NCBI RefSeq assembly: GCF_000091545.1
Contig: NC_006461.1
Location: 1,772,304 to 1,836,303 of the forward strand
Length of the DNA: 64,000 bases
Source of the DNA: Thermus thermophilus HB8
GTDB lineage: Bacteria > Deinococcota > Deinococci > Deinococcales > Thermaceae
Direction of reading: 5' to 3'
Below the pieces are notes generated by a model. The model was given only the letters and a program-made list of their open reading frames with translations, was not told the origin of the DNA and ran no database searches. This document shows positions 8,293-17,743 of the stretch, in pieces (the stretch's first letter is position 1; each line of letters opens with the position of its first letter). The translations under genes and the position numbers were made by a program.

Positions 8293-8841
8293 GTGTATAT
8301 CTCTCTCCTGATGGGCAAGCGAGGCTTCCTTCGCAGGGAGGCAAGCCCCAAGGAGGTCCTGGAACACTGCCTGCGCCTGGCCCGGGAGGTGGCCCCTCCC
8401 ACCCCCAAAGGCAAGCGGGGCCGCCCCTGGCGCTACAGCCACGCCCTTTACCTGGCCCTCCTTCTCTTCCGCGCCTTCTTCCACCTCACCTACCGCGAGA
8501 CGGAGGCCTCACTCCAGGACCTGATGGAAGGCCCCTTCCCTTCCCACCAGTCCCTGGCCCGCTACGCCCTCAAGCACCTGGACCCCAAACTCCTTGAGGC
8601 CCTCCTGGAGAGGCTTTCCCGGGAACTGGAGGCCCATCTCGCCCCGGAGTCCTCGCCGGAAGGCGAAGCGGCTTCGGACGAGGCGCCGGCACACCTGGCG
8701 GCGCTTTCCCCCCCTCTACCTCATGGACACCACGGGGCTGGCCTACCGGAGCAAGGACCGGCTTCTCCGCTTTCGTCGGGGGAAGGAGGTGCGGCGGGTG
8801 CGGGGGCACGCGCGGCTTCTGGCCCTGATGCGGTGGGATAG
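8293..8841 (+). CDS. IS transposase, first frame (N-terminal part)
   Basis: The first reading frame carries the N-terminal transposase region: a basic start (MGKRGFLRRE), then a helical DNA-binding part containing GKRGRPWRYSHALYLALLLF and a TYRETEASLQDL motif, typical of IS4/IS5-like transposases, up to about SRELEAHLAP. Beyond about position 8640 the translation is an out-of-frame shadow of the second frame. An AGGAGG 4 bases before GTG 8293 supports that start; ATG 8311 is an alternative. A +1 (or -2) shift near 8640 is needed to reach the catalytic part. Confidence 0.75.
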   Translation: MYISLLMGKRGFLRREASPKEVLEHCLRLAREVAPPTPKGKRGRPWRYSHALYLALLLFRAFFHLTYRETEASLQDLMEGPFPSHQSLARYALKHLDPKLLEALLERLSRELEAHLAPESSPEGEAASDEAPAHLAALSPPLPHGHHGAGLPEQGPASPLSSGEGGAAGAGARAASGPDAVG

Positions 8842-9283
8842 GGAGAGGCGGCTCTTGTGGCCCTGGGGTGGAGTGGTGGGGGAGGGCTACGCCCCGGACC
8901 CCCGGCTTGGGGGGGAGGTGCTGAGGCGGTTTCCTCCTTCCCGGGGGTGGCTTTTGGCGGACGCGGGGTTTGACGGGAAGGAGGTGTGGGGGGTTTTGGG
9001 GGAGGCGGGGGTGCGGCCGGTGATCCGGCTTCGGGGCGGGGGCGAGGCCAGGGAGGAGGCGCGGGTGCGGGCGCGGGAGGGGTGGGACCCCGAGGTGTAC
9101 CGGTTTCGCGGGGTGGTGGAGGGGGTGTTTGGGGGGATGAAGACGCGGCTGGGTGGGGGGTACCTTTGGGAGCGGAAGCCTTGGACGGCCATGGCGCGGG
9201 CGCTTTTGGAGCTCATCGCCTACGGCCTTAGGGTTCTTCTCTCCCTTCTCCCGCCCCCTCCGGGGTACAAGGCGATTTACTAG
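8594..9283 (+). CDS. IS transposase, second frame (DDE catalytic part)
   Basis: The second frame holds the whole catalytic core: first Asp in LMDTTGL, second Asp in LLADAGFDGKEVWG, and the C-terminal Glu within a Y-2-R-3-E-6-K signature (YRFRGVVEGVFGGMK), the hallmark of IS4-type DDE transposases. Genuine coding probably begins around 8640 after a frame change from the first frame; the nominal TTG at 8594 has no ribosome site. It ends at TAG 9281-9283, 8 bases from the right end. Whether the two frames are joined by programmed shifting or by a disabling indel is unknown. Confidence 0.78.
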   Translation: MRPSWRGFPGNWRPISPRSPRRKAKRLRTRRRHTWRRFPPLYLMDTTGLAYRSKDRLLRFRRGKEVRRVRGHARLLALMRWDRERRLLWPWGGVVGEGYAPDPRLGGEVLRRFPPSRGWLLADAGFDGKEVWGVLGEAGVRPVIRLRGGGEAREEARVRAREGWDPEVYRFRGVVEGVFGGMKTRLGGGYLWERKPWTAMARALLELIAYGLRVLLSLLPPPPGYKAIY

Positions 9284-9291
9284 GCAAGCCC

Positions 9292-9300
9292 AGCGGTCGG
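9292..9300. repeat. Target-site duplication, right of IS copy 1
   Basis: AGCGGTCGG, the second copy of the 9-bp duplication. It keeps the sequence 17-25 bases upstream of the glmS -10 box unchanged. Confidence 0.92.
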
Positions 9301-9316
9301 GCCTTAAGGTTTCTGT

Positions 9317-9322
9317 TATACT
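9317..9322 (+). promoter_or_regulatory. glmS -10 box
   Basis: TATACT about 52 bases upstream of the predicted ribozyme cleavage site. No good -35 is visible; the expected position falls within the IS target duplication (9294-9299). Confidence 0.5.
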
Positions 9323-9373
9323 CCCCCCGGGAGGGAGGTGGGAGGCGGAAAGACGCGTCGGTGGAAGGCGGGA

Positions 9374-9555
9374 AGCGCAGGGGGCCATTGGCCTCACGAG
9401 GTGGCGGACCCCGCGAAGGGGATAACCGGCTTCGGCCGGGAAAGATCGAGGAATCCGCGGATGCCGCCCGGGGTGTGCCCGCCCCGCCCGCCTGCGAAAA
9501 GCCCCGAGGGAAAGCCGGCCCCGCGAGGGGCGGACAACCGAGGGGCAGGGCGTAT
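9374..9555 (+). ncRNA. glmS ribozyme: glmS-type self-cleaving ribozyme in the glmS leader
   Basis: In Firmicutes this leader RNA cuts itself when glucosamine-6-phosphate binds, lowering glmS expression. Read against remembered family members, the core is present in order: A/GCGC cleavage site (cut between 9374 and 9375), P1 hairpin (GGGGCC-ATT-GGCCTC), ACGAGG at 9396-9401, ATCGA then TC.GCGGATGCC (9445-9466), P3 CGGGG/CCCCG, a P3-loop pseudoknot TGCCC (9476-9480) with GGGCA (9543-9547), and a CCCC-GCGA-GGGG hairpin (9519-9530) like the GNRA-capped stem of known glmS RNAs. P2 is GGCGG/CCGCC with two extra small hairpins between its strands. The first C after GCGC is an A here, so P2.2 has one weak pair. 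It lies directly upstream of glmS. Confidence 0.85.
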
Positions 9556-9630
9556 CCAGAGGGAAACCGCCGGGAAGAAGGCGCAGCCCTTGGGGGCTTC
9601 GGCCCCTTCCCGGTGGCCTTTTGAGGCCAT

Positions 9631-11445
<1,815 letters not shown>

Positions 11446-11448
11446 GGC

Positions 11449-11478
11449 TTGGCCTTCCCGCCGGGGGTGTGCTATGAT
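11449..11478 (+). promoter_or_regulatory. Promoter of tRNA-Trp
   Basis: TTGGCC (11449-11454) and TATGAT (11473-11478) with an 18-base spacer, ending 12 bases before the tRNA 5' end. It begins 3 bases after the glmS stop. Confidence 0.75.
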
Positions 11479-11490
11479 CCCCCTTGGCGG

Positions 11491-11566
11491 GGGCCGTTAG
11501 CTCAACTGGCAGAGCACCGGTCTCCAAAACCGGGGGTTGGAGGTTCGAGTCCTTCACGGCCCGCCA
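11491..11566 (+). tRNA. tRNA-Trp (anticodon CCA)
   Basis: A full cloverleaf: acceptor GGGCCGT / ACGGCCC, anticodon stem CCGGT / ACCGG around the loop CTCCAAA (anticodon CCA), T-loop TTCGAGT, discriminator G and an encoded CCA end. Length 76. Confidence 0.96.
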
Positions 11567-11572
11567 GGCTTT

Positions 11573-11597
11573 CCCCTGGGCCCCAAGGGCCCAGGGG
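11573..11597 (+). terminator. Hairpin after tRNA-Trp, probable terminator
   Basis: A perfect 11-bp stem (CCCCTGGGCCC, loop CAA, complement) 6 bases after the tRNA, followed by only a weak T-rich stretch (TTAGGCTTTT). It could terminate the tRNA transcript; the next gene starts 15 bases later. Confidence 0.55.
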
Positions 11598-11612
11598 TTA
11601 GGCTTTTAGCGT

Positions 11613-12311
11613 ATGGCGGCGTACCAGGTCCTCATCGTGGGGGCAGGGTTCTCGGGGGCCGAGACCGCCTTCTGGCTCGCGCAAAAGGGGGTGCGGGTGG
11701 GCCTCCTCACCCAAAGCCTGGACGCGGTGATGATGCCCTTCCTGCCCCCCAAGCCCCCCTTTCCCCCGGGAAGCCTTCTGGAAAGGGCTTACGACCCCAA
11801 GGACGAGCGGGTCTGGGCCTTCCACGCCCGGGCCAAGTACCTCCTGGAAGGGCTTAGGCCCCTCCACCTCTTCCAGGCCACGGCCACGGGGCTTCTCCTG
11901 GAGGGAAACCGGGTGGTGGGGGTCAGGACCTGGGAGGGCCCCCCGGCCCGGGGGGAGAAGGTGGTGCTCGCGGTGGGGAGCTTCCTCGGGGCGAGGCTTT
12001 TCCTGGGCGGGGTGGTGGAGGAGGCGGGAAGGCTTTCCGAGGCGAGCTACCCCGACCTCCTGGAGGACCTTTCGCGCTTGGGCTTCCGCTTCGTGGAACG
12101 GGAGGGGGAGGTTCCGGAAACCCCCTCCACCCCCGGCTACCGGGTGCGCTACCTGGCCTTCCACCCCGAGGAGTGGGAGGAAAAGACCTTCCGCCTCAAG
12201 CGCCTGGAAGGGCTATACGCCGTGGGCCTATGCGTCCGGGAGGGGGACTACGCCCGCATGAGCGAGGAGGGGAAGCGCCTTGCGGAGCACCTTCTCCATG
12301 AGCTTGGGTAG
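11613..12311 (+). CDS. Short GidA/MnmG-related FAD protein
   Basis: A 232-residue protein with an N-terminal FAD-binding Rossmann motif VLIVGAGFSGAETAFWLAQKG (shortened: VGAGFSGAE, about residues 8-16) and a C-terminal segment LEGLYAVGLCVREGDYARMS typical of the GidA/MnmG family, but lacking most of the tRNA-binding and C-terminal parts of full MnmG (about 600 residues). Thermus carries a structurally studied GidA-related protein of just this length (recalled, not checked). Role unknown; possibly flavin-linked redox chemistry. It begins 15 bases after the tRNA hairpin, and its last 84 bases overlap the convergent mutY gene. Confidence 0.8.
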   Translation: MAAYQVLIVGAGFSGAETAFWLAQKGVRVGLLTQSLDAVMMPFLPPKPPFPPGSLLERAYDPKDERVWAFHARAKYLLEGLRPLHLFQATATGLLLEGNRVVGVRTWEGPPARGEKVVLAVGSFLGARLFLGGVVEEAGRLSEASYPDLLEDLSRLGFRFVEREGEVPETPSTPGYRVRYLAFHPEEWEEKTFRLKRLEGLYAVGLCVREGDYARMSEEGKRLAEHLLHELG

Positions 12312-13205
12312 GGGCCTCTTCCAGGGGTCCTCCCCCTCCCCTTCCCAAAGGGCCCCCCGCACCTCCACGCGAAGCCTCCGGTGGGTGAGGGCGTGGCGCA
12401 CCTCGCCTAGGGGCCTAGACCTCACCCCGAAGGCCGCCTCCCGCCCGGGAAGCTCCTCAGGGGGAAAGAGGGGGACGCCGTAGAGGCCCTGGAAGCGCCC
12501 CTCAAGCCTTTCCAGGTGCACCCCCTTCCGCCCGAGGAGGACGAGGGCGACGAGGCGCTCCTCCTTCGCCCGGCGCTTCCTGGGCGCGGGGTAGCGCCCG
12601 GGGGCCTCCTTCCCCCGGCAGAAGGCCCCTAGGGGGCAGGCCCCGCAACGGGGCCGTTTCGGCAGGCAGACCGTGGCCCCGAGCTCCATGAGGGCCTGGT
12701 TCCACACCCCCGGGTCCACGCCCTCGGGGAGGAGGCCCTGGGCGAGGGCGAAAAGCTCCTTCTCCTTGGGGCTTTCCCGGGCGAAGAGGCGGGAGAGGAC
12801 CCTCCGGACGTTCCCGTCCACCGCCGCCACCCGCTCCCCGAAGGCGATGGAGGCCACCGCCGCCGCGGTGTAAGGCCCGAGACCAGGAAGCCCCCGAAGC
12901 TCGGCGAAGCTCGGGGGAAGCTCCTCCACGCTTCGGGCCAGGCGGTGGAGGTGTTCCGCCCGCCGGTAGTAGCCCGCCCCCTGCCAGACCCTAAGGACCT
13001 CTTCCAGGGAAGCCGCGGCCAGGGCCTTCAGGGTGGGAAAGCGCTCCAGAAAGCGGCGGTAATAGGGGAGGGCCTGCTCCACCCGGGTCTGCTGCAGAAG
13101 GACCTCGGAGACCAGGACGCGGTAAGGGTCCTTCTCCCCCCGCCAGGGGAGGGGGCGGGCGTTTTCCCGGTACCAGGCGAGGAGGGCTTTCCGCCAGGCC
13201 TCCAC
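12228..13205 (-). CDS. mutY: A/G-specific adenine DNA glycosylase
   Basis: MutY removes adenine mispaired with 8-oxoguanine. The 325-residue protein contains the helix-hairpin-helix and catalytic region (LRGLPGLGPYTAAAVASIAFG with GNVRRVLSRLF, the catalytic Asp in AVDGN, about residues 110-145), the iron-sulphur cysteine set C-x6-C-x2-C-x5-C (CLPKRPRCGACPLGAFC) and a C-terminal NUDIX-like 8-oxoG recognition domain. It starts with GTG at 13205, two bases after the stop of the CoA-binding-protein gene, so it is the last gene of a long minus-strand run beginning in the lysine cluster. Its last 28 codons overlap the GidA-like gene on the other strand. Confidence 0.95.
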   Translation of the reverse strand: MEAWRKALLAWYRENARPLPWRGEKDPYRVLVSEVLLQQTRVEQALPYYRRFLERFPTLKALAAASLEEVLRVWQGAGYYRRAEHLHRLARSVEELPPSFAELRGLPGLGPYTAAAVASIAFGERVAAVDGNVRRVLSRLFARESPKEKELFALAQGLLPEGVDPGVWNQALMELGATVCLPKRPRCGACPLGAFCRGKEAPGRYPAPRKRRAKEERLVALVLLGRKGVHLERLEGRFQGLYGVPLFPPEELPGREAAFGVRSRPLGEVRHALTHRRLRVEVRGALWEGEGEDPWKRPLPKLMEKVLRKALPLLAHAGVVPLPDA

Positions 13206-13207
13206 GG

Positions 13208-13630
13208 CTAGAGGGGAAGGGGCCCCCGGAAGAGGCGCTTGTGCTCCACCATGAGGCAGCGGTCGGCCACCACGGGGATGCCCGCCTCCTTCAGGGCCTT
13301 TTCAAACTCCGGGTGGCGGATCCCCGACTGGAGCCAGACCAAACCGGGCCTCAGGGCGAGGACCTCCGGAAGGTGGTCCATGAGGGCGGAAGGGGGACGG
13401 AAGACGTCCAGGATGTCCACGGGCTCCTTCAGGTCCAAGAGGCTCGCCACCGCCTCCTCCCCGAAAAGCTCCTCCCCCTGGAACCTGGGGTTCACGGGGA
13501 GGACGCGGTAGCCCTGTTCCCGGAGGTATCTGGGCACGTAGTGGGCGGGGCGGGAAGGGTCCTTGTGGGCCCCGAGGACGGCGATGGTCTTGGCCTGGCT
13601 CAGATAAGCTCTGAGTTCCTGGTCGTTCAT
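13208..13630 (-). CDS. CoA-binding domain protein (YccU type)
   Basis: A 140-residue single-domain protein with a Rossmann-like CoA-binding fold: TIAVLGAHKDPSRPAHYVPRYL near the N-terminus, GYRVLPVNPRFQGEELFG, VDILDVFRPPS, then LVWLQSGI and VADRCLMVEHKRL. These are the conserved blocks of the YccU/CoA-binding family; a T. thermophilus member has been solved with CoA (recalled). Ligand is likely CoA or an acyl-CoA; cellular role unknown. It overlaps nadE by 4 bases (ATGA) and mutY follows after 2 bases, so the three are co-transcribed. Confidence 0.85.
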   Translation of the reverse strand: MNDQELRAYLSQAKTIAVLGAHKDPSRPAHYVPRYLREQGYRVLPVNPRFQGEELFGEEAVASLLDLKEPVDILDVFRPPSALMDHLPEVLALRPGLVWLQSGIRHPEFEKALKEAGIPVVADRCLMVEHKRLFRGPLPL

Positions 13631-14472
13631 GGCCGGTAGTCCAAGGGCCTCAGGTAGAACTCCCCGATGGCGGTGGAAGAAAGTAGGGCCACCGTGGGCA
13701 GGGCCCTCTTCCAGTGGGTGCGGTTCACCCGCTCCTTCACCCGCCTAAGCTCCTCCTCGGTGAAGCCCAGGCCCAGGATGTACTGGTCGGAATAGCCCTT
13801 CAGGTAGTGCTCCAGGATCACGTCGGCCCGGAGGTAGCGCAACCCCAAATCGGCCTCGTCCGTCTGCCCGGGGATGAGGTCGGCGGTGGGGGGCTTCCTC
13901 ACCACCTCCTCCGGCACCCCGAGGTGCTCGGCGAGCCGCCAGACCTGGGTCTTGTAGAGGTCTCCCAGGGGGTTCACGGGGGGCGTGTCGTCCCCGTGCC
14001 AGGTGAAGTAGCCGAAAAGCCTTTCCGTCTTGTTGCCCGTGCCCAAGGGGAGGGCCCTGTAGGCCTCGGACTTGTCAAAGAGGACGATCATCCGCGCCCG
14101 GGCCATGACGTTTCCCTTGCGGTGGGGGGTGAGGTCCGGGGTGAGGGCGGCGTAGCCCTCCACCATGGGGGTGATGTCCACCTCCTCCAGGGCGACGCCG
14201 AAGGTCTCGGCCACCAGGTAGGCGTGCTCCCGGGAGGTGGGGCTACTCTCCCGGTGGGGCAGGAAGAGGGCGTGGACCCTCTCCGCCCCCAAGGCCCGCA
14301 CCGCCAAGGCCAGGGTGGTGGCCGAGTCCACCCCGCCGGAGACGGCCACGATGGCCTTCTCGTAGCCCCGCCAGGAAAGCTCCTCCCGGATAAACCGGGT
14401 GAGGAAGTCCGCCACCAGGGGCCAGTTGAGTTCCAGGACCTCCTGGGCTTTGGGCGCTTCAAGTATCCGCAT
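13627..14472 (-). CDS. nadE: NAD+ synthetase
   Basis: NadE adenylates deamido-NAD and amidates it to NAD+. The 281-residue protein carries the ATP-pyrophosphatase loop SGGVDSATT (about residues 45-53), the central MARARMIVLFD and GTGNKTE motifs and KPPTADLIPGQTDE, all typical. It has no glutaminase domain of its own, as in ammonia-dependent NadE; a nitrilase-type protein is encoded directly upstream and overlaps it by 14 bases, so the two may act together with glutamine as nitrogen source. Start ATG at 14472. Confidence 0.95.
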   Translation of the reverse strand: MRILEAPKAQEVLELNWPLVADFLTRFIREELSWRGYEKAIVAVSGGVDSATTLALAVRALGAERVHALFLPHRESSPTSREHAYLVAETFGVALEEVDITPMVEGYAALTPDLTPHRKGNVMARARMIVLFDKSEAYRALPLGTGNKTERLFGYFTWHGDDTPPVNPLGDLYKTQVWRLAEHLGVPEEVVRKPPTADLIPGQTDEADLGLRYLRADVILEHYLKGYSDQYILGLGFTEEELRRVKERVNRTHWKRALPTVALLSSTAIGEFYLRPLDYRP

Positions 14473-15337
14473 CCCGCCTCCCTAAGACCCTTTGCAGGTC
14501 GGAAAGAAGCAGGGGCAGGCCCGCCTCGAGGTCGGAGAGGAGGGGGCTGTCGTAGCGCACCGGGGGGATCCGCTCCCGGTCCAAGGCGAAGAGAAGGGCC
14601 GCCTCCTCAAAGAGGGGGGCCTCGGCCAGGACCCGCCCGTCCGGCCCCACCACCAGGCTTCCCCCGCTCATCCCCTTCCCCCCCTCAAACCCCACCAGGC
14701 TCGCCACCACCACATATAGCCCGTGCTCCGCCGCCACCGCCTGGGCGAGGGTGCGCCAGCGGGCCACGTTCTCGGGATACCCCCCCTGGAAGCCCCGGGC
14801 CGGGCTCGCCGAAGGGACATAGATCACCTCGGCCCCGTCCAGGGCGGCGATGGTGGCGGTGATGGAGTGCCAGAAGTCCTCGCAGATGAGAAGGGCCGCC
14901 CGGCCGAACCGGGTCCTAAAGGCCTCCACCCGCCTCCCCCGGGCCAGGTAGCGCTCCTCGTCAAAGACCCCGTAGGTGGGGAGGAAGACCTTGCGGTGGA
15001 CGTGGACCACGCGGTGGGGAAGCTCCAGGTAGGCGGCGCTGTTGTAGTAGGCCCCCTCGTCCCGCTCGTAGAAGCCCACCACCACGTCCAGAACCCCTTC
15101 CCACCCCACCTTCTCGTAAACGCCCACCAGGAGCTCCAATAGCTCGTGGCGGGTGAGGGCGAGCTCCCTTACCCCCCCCTGGAGGAAGTAGCCGGTGAGG
15201 GCGGCCTCGGGCAGGACCACCACCTGGGGGGCGTGGGGGCGGAGGGCCTCGAGGCGGGCCCTAAGCCGGGCCAGGCTCTCCCTAAGCCGGCTCTTCTCGG
15301 GGCGGAACTGGAGGACGGCGTGGCGCACCTCTCCCAT
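14459..15337 (-). CDS. Carbon-nitrogen hydrolase, probable glutaminase partner of NadE
   Basis: A 292-residue nitrilase-superfamily protein with the Glu-Lys-Cys triad in place: Glu in VVLPEAALTGY, Lys in HRKVFLPTYGVFDE, Cys in LLICEDFWHS. Residues after Cys include SASPARGF and a GGSLVVGPDG region, close to the glutaminase domain of glutamine-dependent NAD synthetases. It immediately precedes nadE and overlaps it by 14 bases. I chose ATG 15337 (GGAGG 4 bases upstream) over GTG 15340; its A is the last base of the preceding stop (TGATG). A stand-alone glutaminase subunit is inferred, not shown. Confidence 0.82.
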   Translation of the reverse strand: MGEVRHAVLQFRPEKSRLRESLARLRARLEALRPHAPQVVVLPEAALTGYFLQGGVRELALTRHELLELLVGVYEKVGWEGVLDVVVGFYERDEGAYYNSAAYLELPHRVVHVHRKVFLPTYGVFDEERYLARGRRVEAFRTRFGRAALLICEDFWHSITATIAALDGAEVIYVPSASPARGFQGGYPENVARWRTLAQAVAAEHGLYVVVASLVGFEGGKGMSGGSLVVGPDGRVLAEAPLFEEAALLFALDRERIPPVRYDSPLLSDLEAGLPLLLSDLQRVLGRRDADT

Positions 15338-16899
15338 CACGCCTCCCGGAAAAGGTAGAGGCGGGGGTCGGCCTCCGGGAAGGGATTGTCCCGCTCCTCC
15401 AAGGCCCTAAGCTCCTCGGGGGAGGCCCCCTTGAGGAGGTGGAAGAAGGCCCGGGCGTGCTCCTCGTACCGCTCCCGCGCGTAGGCCTCCGCCTGCCCCG
15501 TTTCCATGAGGAAGGGCCAGTCGGAGGCCTCGAGGAGCAAAAGCTCGCGCATGGCCTGGCGCAACACCCCCTCGGGGAGGACACCCCGGCGCGCCGCCTC
15601 CCGCATGGCCCCCTCCGCCCGATAGACCTTTTCCCAGTAGTCCAGGGTCTTCTCGTTGAGCCAGACCCGGTGGTCCCCGCCCCGGCCCCAGGAGCCCTCG
15701 GGGAGGGCGGTCCGCACCGCGGGGCCCTGCACCGCCTCCCGGGCGGTCACGGGCCGGACCTTGGGGTTCTGGGCGAGAAGCCTCAGGACGGCCTCGAGCC
15801 AGGCCACCCCCTCGTACCACCAGTGGCCGAAAAGCTCGGCGTCGTAAGGGGAGAGGATAACCCCCTCGGGGTGCCGCCCGGCGAGGCGCTCCAGGAGGCC
15901 CACGAAGTGGCGGGCGTGCTCTTCCGTCTTGGCGAAGGCCGCCTCCGGGTCGTAGGGGGCCTTCTCCGCGAGGTCGGCCTTGCGGTGGGTCACCCGCCAG
16001 TGGTGGAGGCCGGAGAGGGGGTCCTTGCGGTGGAACTCCCGGTAAAGCCCCTCCCCCGGGTAGCCATAGTCGGCGCTCCACACCTGGAGGGTGGTCTCCG
16101 GGTTGCGGGCGAGGACCCTAAGGCCCGACTCCAGCTCGTGGACGTGGTAGGTGGCCTCCTGGCTCTCCACGGGGCCCAAGGCGGCCTCCCCGTAAGGGGA
16201 GAGGGGCTCGCCCCCCTGGACCAGGTGGGCGTCCACAAAGGTGTAGCGGATCCCGGCCCGCATCAAAAGCTCGTCCACCCCGGGCCTCACCCCCTCCGGG
16301 GGGCCTTCCACGGGGGGCTTCCAGGGCCCTTTGGGCCGGTAGGCCATCTCCGGGAGCCAGAAGCCCGTGGGGTCCTTGGCGAAGTGGCGGCGGTAGGTGC
16401 TGACCCCGGTCTTGATCTGGGCCCAGAGGGCCTCGTCGTAGCCGAGGAGAGGGGAGTAGCCGTGGGTGGCGTTGGAGGTGATGAGCTCCACCTGCCCCCC
16501 CTCCTCGGCCTTGCGGAAGGCGGCGACGAGATCCCCGGAAAGCCTCTGGAAGTGGTCCAGGGTGAGCTCCCAGAAGGCCACCTGGTGCCGGGCGCTGGCC
16601 TCGAGGGCCGTGCCCCGGTAGCGTTGGTAGTCGCCCTGGGCCCTCTCCAGGCGGTCCTTGGCGTAGGCCCAGAACCCCTCCTTGATCCGGGCATCGGCGA
16701 GCTGCTCCGCCAGGATCGGGGTGATCCCCAGGGTGAAGGGGGCTTCCACCCCCTCGGCGCGAAGCCGCTCCAAGACCCGGATGAGGGGGAGGTAGGTCTC
16801 GGCCATGGCCTCGTAGAGGGTCTCCTCCCCGAAGGGCCACATCCCGTGGGCCCGCACGTAGGGGAGGTGGGCGTGGAGGACCAGGGCGAAGCGCGCCAT
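15337..16899 (-). CDS. GH57 1,4-alpha-glucan branching enzyme
   Basis: The 520-residue protein matches the GH57 family: N-terminal [11 protein letters not shown] (conserved motif 1), catalytic nucleophile Glu184 in FWLPEMAY, acid/base Asp in [15 protein letters not shown] (near residue 353), and a helical C-terminal domain. The length and these residues are those of the characterised T. thermophilus branching enzyme (recalled), which introduces alpha-1,6 branches into glycogen-like glucans. It lies between lysZ (4 bases upstream) and the nitrilase gene (1-base overlap), so it is transcribed with lysine and NAD genes although its pathway differs. Confidence 0.93.
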
Positions 16900-16903
16900 G
16901 GTC

Positions 16904-17713
16904 CTAGCGTACCACGGTGCCTTCCCCGGAAAGGGCCCGCCTTATGGGGTTTTCCACCCGACCATCGGCGAAGACCACCCGCTTGACCCCGCCCTTCACC
17001 GCCTCCACCGCCCCCATGACCTTCCGCTTCATCCTGCCCTGGGCTAAGGCCAGGTACTCCGGGTCCTCTATCCTCTCCACGGGGATCTCCCGCACCAAGG
17101 AGGCCTCGTCGGGGTAGCGGGCGAGGAGGCCGGGGACGTTGGAGAGGTAGACCAGGGCCTCGGCCCCGTAGAGGGTGGCGAGGAGGGCGGCGATCTGGTC
17201 CCCATCGGTGTTGATGGCCTCGTTCTCGTAGCTTAGGGCGGGGGGGGTGAGGACGGGGAGGTAGCCCGCCTGAAGGAGGAGGTCCAAAAGGGCCTTGTTC
17301 ACCTCCTCCACCGTCCCGGTGTAGTCCCCGCGGTGGACCTTCACCTTGCCGTTTTCCACGTACTTGACCGCCGTCTTCCTGCGGCCCACAAAAAGCCTTC
17401 CGTCCAAGCCGGAAAGGCCGATGGCGTTCGCCCCCTCCTTCTGCAAAAGCTCCACCAGACGCTTGTTGACCAGGCCGCAGTAGACCATCTCAAAGATCTC
17501 CAGGGTCTTCCGGTCGGTGAGGCGGCTCACCTGCCCCCCGGGGTGGGTGAGGAAGCGGGGCGGGTGGCCCAGGGCCTCCGCCACCTTGTTGGTCTCGGCG
17601 CTCCCCCCGTGGACGAGAAGGAGCTTTACCCCCTCCTTCCACAAGGAGGCGGCGTCCTTGGCCACGGCCTCGTAGTTGATCCCCTCGGCGCCTCCCACCT
17701 TGACCACGATCAC
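16904..17713 (-). CDS. lysZ: [LysW]-aminoadipate kinase
   Basis: An ArgB-like amino acid kinase of 269 residues: N-terminal [30 protein letters not shown], and [14 protein letters not shown] nucleotide-binding motif. In the AAA lysine pathway it phosphorylates the side-chain carboxyl of aminoadipate attached to LysW. Context (lysY upstream, lysX and lysW in the same run) supports LysZ over acetylglutamate kinase; a separate argB paralogue occurs at 55099-55848, and the two differ at the substrate-binding GGPE/GGSA position. It starts 30 bases after lysY. Confidence 0.93.
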
Positions 17714-17743
17714 AAGCTCACCTCCCCTGCCAAGCGGTTGGCC

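Larger units (their letters stand above)
8263..9291 (+). mobile_element. Insertion sequence copy 1, 1029 bp, IS4/IS5-type
   Basis: The ends are 10-bp inverted repeats (GGGCTTGCCT at the left, its complement at the right), flanked by a perfect 9-bp direct repeat. It carries two overlapping transposase frames. Copy 2 at 52764-53792 is the same length and differs by one base that I could find (G at 9274, A at 53775, a silent change in the transposase), so transposition was recent. It sits between the divergent slpA and glmS promoters and, because of the duplication, destroys neither. Confidence 0.95.

Noticed and set aside
9323..9630. RNase P RNA or tmRNA upstream of glmS
   Set aside because: The conserved GAGGAAAGTCC of RNase P and the alanine-tRNA-like ends of tmRNA are absent, while the glmS ribozyme core and its place before glmS fit well.
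15439..16986. 515-codon plus-strand ORF opposite the GH57 gene
   Set aside because: Codon-position shadow; the GH57 enzyme has its catalytic residues at the expected positions.
16904..17713. Acetylglutamate kinase (argB) for this gene
   Set aside because: The lysX/lysW/lysY neighbours and the GGSAET loop favour lysZ; a better argB candidate is at 55099-55848.
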